From: Bacteroidota bacterium | Lineage (GTDB): Bacteria > Bacteroidota > Bacteroidia > Bacteroidales > UBA932 | DNA length: 17,080 nucleotides | NCBI GenBank assembly: GCA_009778375.1 | Contig: WRJW01000210.1 | Location: forward strand, 1 to 17,080 | Reading direction: 5' to 3' | Part shown: positions 14,744 to 17,080 of the stretch, one piece after another | How positions within the stretch are numbered: the first letter of the stretch is position 1 | Layout: every line of letters starts with the position of its first letter | The notes under the pieces: model-generated | What the model saw: the letters and a program-made list of their open reading frames with translations, nothing else | The model's database searches: none | What the model was told of the DNA's origin: nothing | Translations under genes and position numbers: made by a program

Positions 14744-15388
14744 ATGGATTACAATACTCAGAGAGAAAAGTTGATCATGCCCGAATACGGCAGGTATGTG
14801 CAAAAGTTATTGCAAAAGGTAAAAACAATACCCGATAAAGAAAAAAGAAGCGAACAGGTGCGGGCGGTGGTACACGCCATGGGCATACTCAATCCGCAGT
14901 TAAGAGATATGAATGATTTCAAGCATAAGCTTTGGGATCACGTATTTGTTATTTCCAATTTCGAATTGGATATAGAAGCCCCTTTTACTCCTCCTACTTC
15001 TGAATCTTTTCGAATAGCGCCCAATCGGATAGGTTTGGAAGACAAACCCCTAAAAGTGAATTATTACGGGCGAAACATTCAAAATATGGCAGAGGCCCTC
15101 GCCCAAAGGAAGCCGGGCGCGGATCGGGACGAAATGGTCAAAGAATTGGCCTATTATATGCGTAAGCAATACCTGATATGGAATAAGGAGAGCGTGTCGG
15201 ACCAAACCATATTTACCGATCTGTCCATGCTTACCAAGGGGCGTCTCCATGTACCCGAAGGATTCAAGATGGATGAGGTGCAGGGAGAGCAGGTACGTCA
15301 AGCCTATTTACAGTCTCGAAACGGGCAGATACGCTTGGGAGGAGGCAACCGCTTTAAGAAACGGAAGAAAAAACCACAAAAATTTTAG
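14744..15388 (+). CDS. DUF4290 family protein
   Basis: This predicted cytoplasmic protein of 214 residues has no signal peptide or membrane segment. The N-terminus (MDYNTQREKLIMPEYGRYVQ) and the following segments (RDMNDFKHKLWDHVF, then FELDIEAPFTPP) are typical of the DUF4290 family, which I know only from Bacteroidota and which commonly sits directly upstream of murA. The C-terminus is strongly basic (FKKRKKKPQKF), so nucleic-acid or ribosome contact is possible, but no function is known to me. The open frame extends upstream to 14630 inside batE. The ATG at 14744 is preferred because the promoter element at 14719 lies between and because the family N-terminus starts here. Confidence 0.88.
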   Translation: MDYNTQREKLIMPEYGRYVQKLLQKVKTIPDKEKRSEQVRAVVHAMGILNPQLRDMNDFKHKLWDHVFVISNFELDIEAPFTPPTSESFRIAPNRIGLEDKPLKVNYYGRNIQNMAEALAQRKPGADRDEMVKELAYYMRKQYLIWNKESVSDQTIFTDLSMLTKGRLHVPEGFKMDEVQGEQVRQAYLQSRNGQIRLGGGNRFKKRKKKPQKF

Positions 15389-15391
15389 ATC

Positions 15392-16705
15392 ATGGCAGCA
15401 GCGTTCAGGGTGCGGGGATCGGCCCGATTATCGGGTTCGATACTCCCCCAAGGAGCAAAAAATGAGGCTTTACAGATATTAAGCGCCGTATTGCTTACCG
15501 ATCAAAAAATGACCATCCATAATGTTCCCAATATTTTGGATGTAAATAAACTGATTGAATTGTTGGGCGATTTGGGGGTGGAGGTGCAAGCCTTGGGGGG
15601 CGATTCCTATACATTTTGCGCCAAACAGATTCGTATGGATTACCTCCATACAACGGATTTTATGAAAAAAGCCACAGCCCTCCGGGGGTCGGTCATGCTG
15701 GCAGGCCCGCTGTTGGCCCGTTTTGGTCTGGCTTATATGCCCCGCCCCGGCGGAGACAAAATCGGTCGGCGTCGTTTGGACACCCACTTTATTGGACTCG
15801 AAATGCTCGGCGCCGGCCTCTCCCACGATATGGCGCTAAATTGTTTTAAAATAGAGGCCAAATCATTAAAAGGCGCCTATATGTTGTTGGATGAGGCTTC
15901 TGTAACAGGAACCGCCAATATTGTCATGGCCGCAGTGCTCGCCCAAGGTACCACAACGATTTACAACGCAGCCTGCGAACCATATCTCCAGCAACTTTGT
16001 TCGATGTTGGTACGCATGGGGGCTAAGATACAAGGTATTGGCTCCAATCTGCTTACCATCGAGGGCGTGAATGGGCTTCAGGGTACGGAGCACCGGATTT
16101 TACCCGACATGATCGAAATCGGAAGTTTTATTGGTCTGGCCGCCATGACAGGCAGCGCCCTGACGATTAAAGAGGTGTGTTATGACCAATTGGGGATTAT
16201 TCCGGCTCAGTTCCGTCGTTTGGGCATTGGCTTTGAACGCAGAGGGGACGACCTCTATATTCCCGCCCATGAACATTATGAAATCGAATCTTTTATGGAC
16301 GGTTCGATTATGACCATCGCCGATGCCCCCTGGCCCGGCCTCACCCCCGACCTGCTGAGCGTCTTTTTAGTGGTGGCTACTCAGGCCAAAGGATCGGTAT
16401 TGATTCATCAGAAGATGTTCGAGAGCCGCCTCTTTTTTGTAGACAAACTGATCGATATGGGGGCCCAAATCATTCTTTGCGACCCCCACCGCGCCACGGT
16501 TATCGGTTTGGACCGCAGTTTGCCCCTGCGCGGTATGCGCATGGTATCTCCCGACATCAGGGCGGGTATTGCCCTGCTGATTGCCGCCCTCAGCGCCCAA
16601 GGAGAGAGCCGCATAGACAATATTGAACAAATCGACAGAGGTTATCAAAATATTGATCAGCGATTGAATGCGCTGGGCGCTCAAATAGAGCGAATTACAG
16701 AATAA
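15392..16705 (+). CDS. murA: UDP-N-acetylglucosamine 1-carboxyvinyltransferase (MurA)
   Basis: The 437-residue protein is full length for MurA, which transfers enolpyruvate from PEP to UDP-GlcNAc, the first committed step of peptidoglycan synthesis, in the cytoplasm. The N-terminal PQGAKNEALQIL motif (19-30) holds the substrate-binding Lys23-Asn24. The flexible catalytic loop reads RPGGDKIGRRRLDTHF (118-133), where Asp122 stands at the position of E. coli Cys115. Asp320 (TPDLL) matches the catalytic Asp305, and Arg390 (DIRAG) the conserved Arg397. A Cys-to-Asp change at this site is known to make MurA insensitive to fosfomycin while keeping activity. Three bases separate it from the DUF4290 gene, so the two are probably co-transcribed. 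All other key motifs look intact. Confidence 0.97.
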   Translation: MAAAFRVRGSARLSGSILPQGAKNEALQILSAVLLTDQKMTIHNVPNILDVNKLIELLGDLGVEVQALGGDSYTFCAKQIRMDYLHTTDFMKKATALRGSVMLAGPLLARFGLAYMPRPGGDKIGRRRLDTHFIGLEMLGAGLSHDMALNCFKIEAKSLKGAYMLLDEASVTGTANIVMAAVLAQGTTTIYNAACEPYLQQLCSMLVRMGAKIQGIGSNLLTIEGVNGLQGTEHRILPDMIEIGSFIGLAAMTGSALTIKEVCYDQLGIIPAQFRRLGIGFERRGDDLYIPAHEHYEIESFMDGSIMTIADAPWPGLTPDLLSVFLVVATQAKGSVLIHQKMFESRLFFVDKLIDMGAQIILCDPHRATVIGLDRSLPLRGMRMVSPDIRAGIALLIAALSAQGESRIDNIEQIDRGYQNIDQRLNALGAQIERITE

Positions 16706-16717
16706 CGCAAGGAGAAG

Positions 16718-17080
16718 ATGAAAAAAAGGAAACCAAACCCCGAAGCCGCACCCGCTCCCAGAGGGATGGAAGCGTGGCGGATTGTGGGCGGCCTCTTTTT
16801 CGGCTTGTTTGGGATCTACACTTTGGTAGCCCTGATTTCGTTTTTGTTTACCTGGGCGCAGGATCAGAGCCTGTTGTGGCACCCCGACATTTTTACTCCC
16901 TTTACGGCTGTTGATAACGTAGAAAACGGAGGAGGCAAGTTGGGTTTTTTGTGGTCTCATTTTTTGGTGGGCAAGTTGTTTGGATTGGGGGCCTTTATTA
17001 TTCCTTTCTTTTTCTTGGCATTATCCTTTTTTTGTCTGAAAATAAGACGAATATCCATAGTTCGGGTCTTTCTGCTGTCG
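16718..17080 (+). CDS. ftsK: DNA translocase FtsK, N-terminal part (partial)
   Basis: The frame is open from an ATG at 16718 to the end of the window (121 codons) and the gene continues beyond. The visible part has a basic N-terminus (MKKRKPNPEAAPAPRG), a membrane helix near 24-44 (GGLFFGLFGIYTLVALISFL), an extracytoplasmic loop (about 45-82) and a second helix near 88-107. It ends in a third hydrophobic run. The loop with WHPDIF...GGGKLGFLWSHFLVGKLFG resembles the four-helix N-terminal domain of Bacteroidetes FtsK/SpoIIIE proteins. FtsK couples chromosome-dimer resolution to septation. The motor and DNA-reading domains lie outside the window, so the call rests on the membrane domain only. 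An AAGGAG precedes the start by three bases, close for a Shine-Dalgarno. Confidence 0.75.
   Translation, partial: MKKRKPNPEAAPAPRGMEAWRIVGGLFFGLFGIYTLVALISFLFTWAQDQSLLWHPDIFTPFTAVDNVENGGGKLGFLWSHFLVGKLFGLGAFIIPFFFLALSFFCLKIRRISIVRVFLLS

Overview
The window looks like ordinary chromosome of a Bacteroidota bacterium, most likely a Bacteroidales-type lineage. Four things point there: a complete Bat (aerotolerance) operon; a DUF4290 gene next to murA; an ExbB-ExbD-TonB set of the Bacteroidetes type; and repeated perfect matches to the Bacteroidetes -7 promoter element (TAnnTTTG), mostly without a Shine-Dalgarno sequence. Coding density is very high. No intergenic gap exceeds about 75 bases, and I see no tRNA, rRNA, insertion sequence, CRISPR array or phage gene.

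Left edge (1-432): a 30-bp minisatellite fills the first 300 bases. It is not non-coding DNA. On the minus strand it is one uninterrupted reading frame that begins at an ATG near 358/364, has a TACCTTTG promoter element just upstream, and runs off the window. It encodes nine tandem copies of a 10-residue Arg/Pro/Gly/Asp/Tyr repeat. Such N-terminal extensions are known to me from Bacteroidetes RsuA/RluB-type rRNA pseudouridine synthases, but the catalytic part lies outside the window. A MacB/FtsX-type permease gene (433-1692) is divergent from it.

Minus-strand block (1698-6444): truA (tRNA pseudouridine synthase), then a probable operon exbB-exbD-tonB and a secreted S9 (DPP-IV-like) serine peptidase. 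The first three form an inner-membrane motor that energises outer-membrane TonB-dependent receptors. The peptidase may supply peptides to such receptors. It lacks the Glu-Glu segment expected of true dipeptidyl aminopeptidases.

Plus-strand block (6510-14688): one tight operon, moxR - DUF58 - DUF4381-like membrane protein - batA - batB - batC - batD - batE, with spacings from -1 to +11 bases. It encodes an AAA+ ATPase, three von Willebrand-type (or vWA-like) proteins, TPR proteins and large membrane-anchored ectodomains, which presumably form an envelope-associated complex.

Right end (14744-17080): DUF4290 with its own promoter, murA (first committed step of peptidoglycan synthesis, with Asp in place of the fosfomycin-target Cys), and the 5' end of a probable ftsK gene. 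The most unusual items are the coding minisatellite and its 15/30/60-bp hierarchy, the MurA active-site variant, the atypical S9 peptidase, and the overlapping truA/moxR promoters. I did not find a convincing wholly new system.
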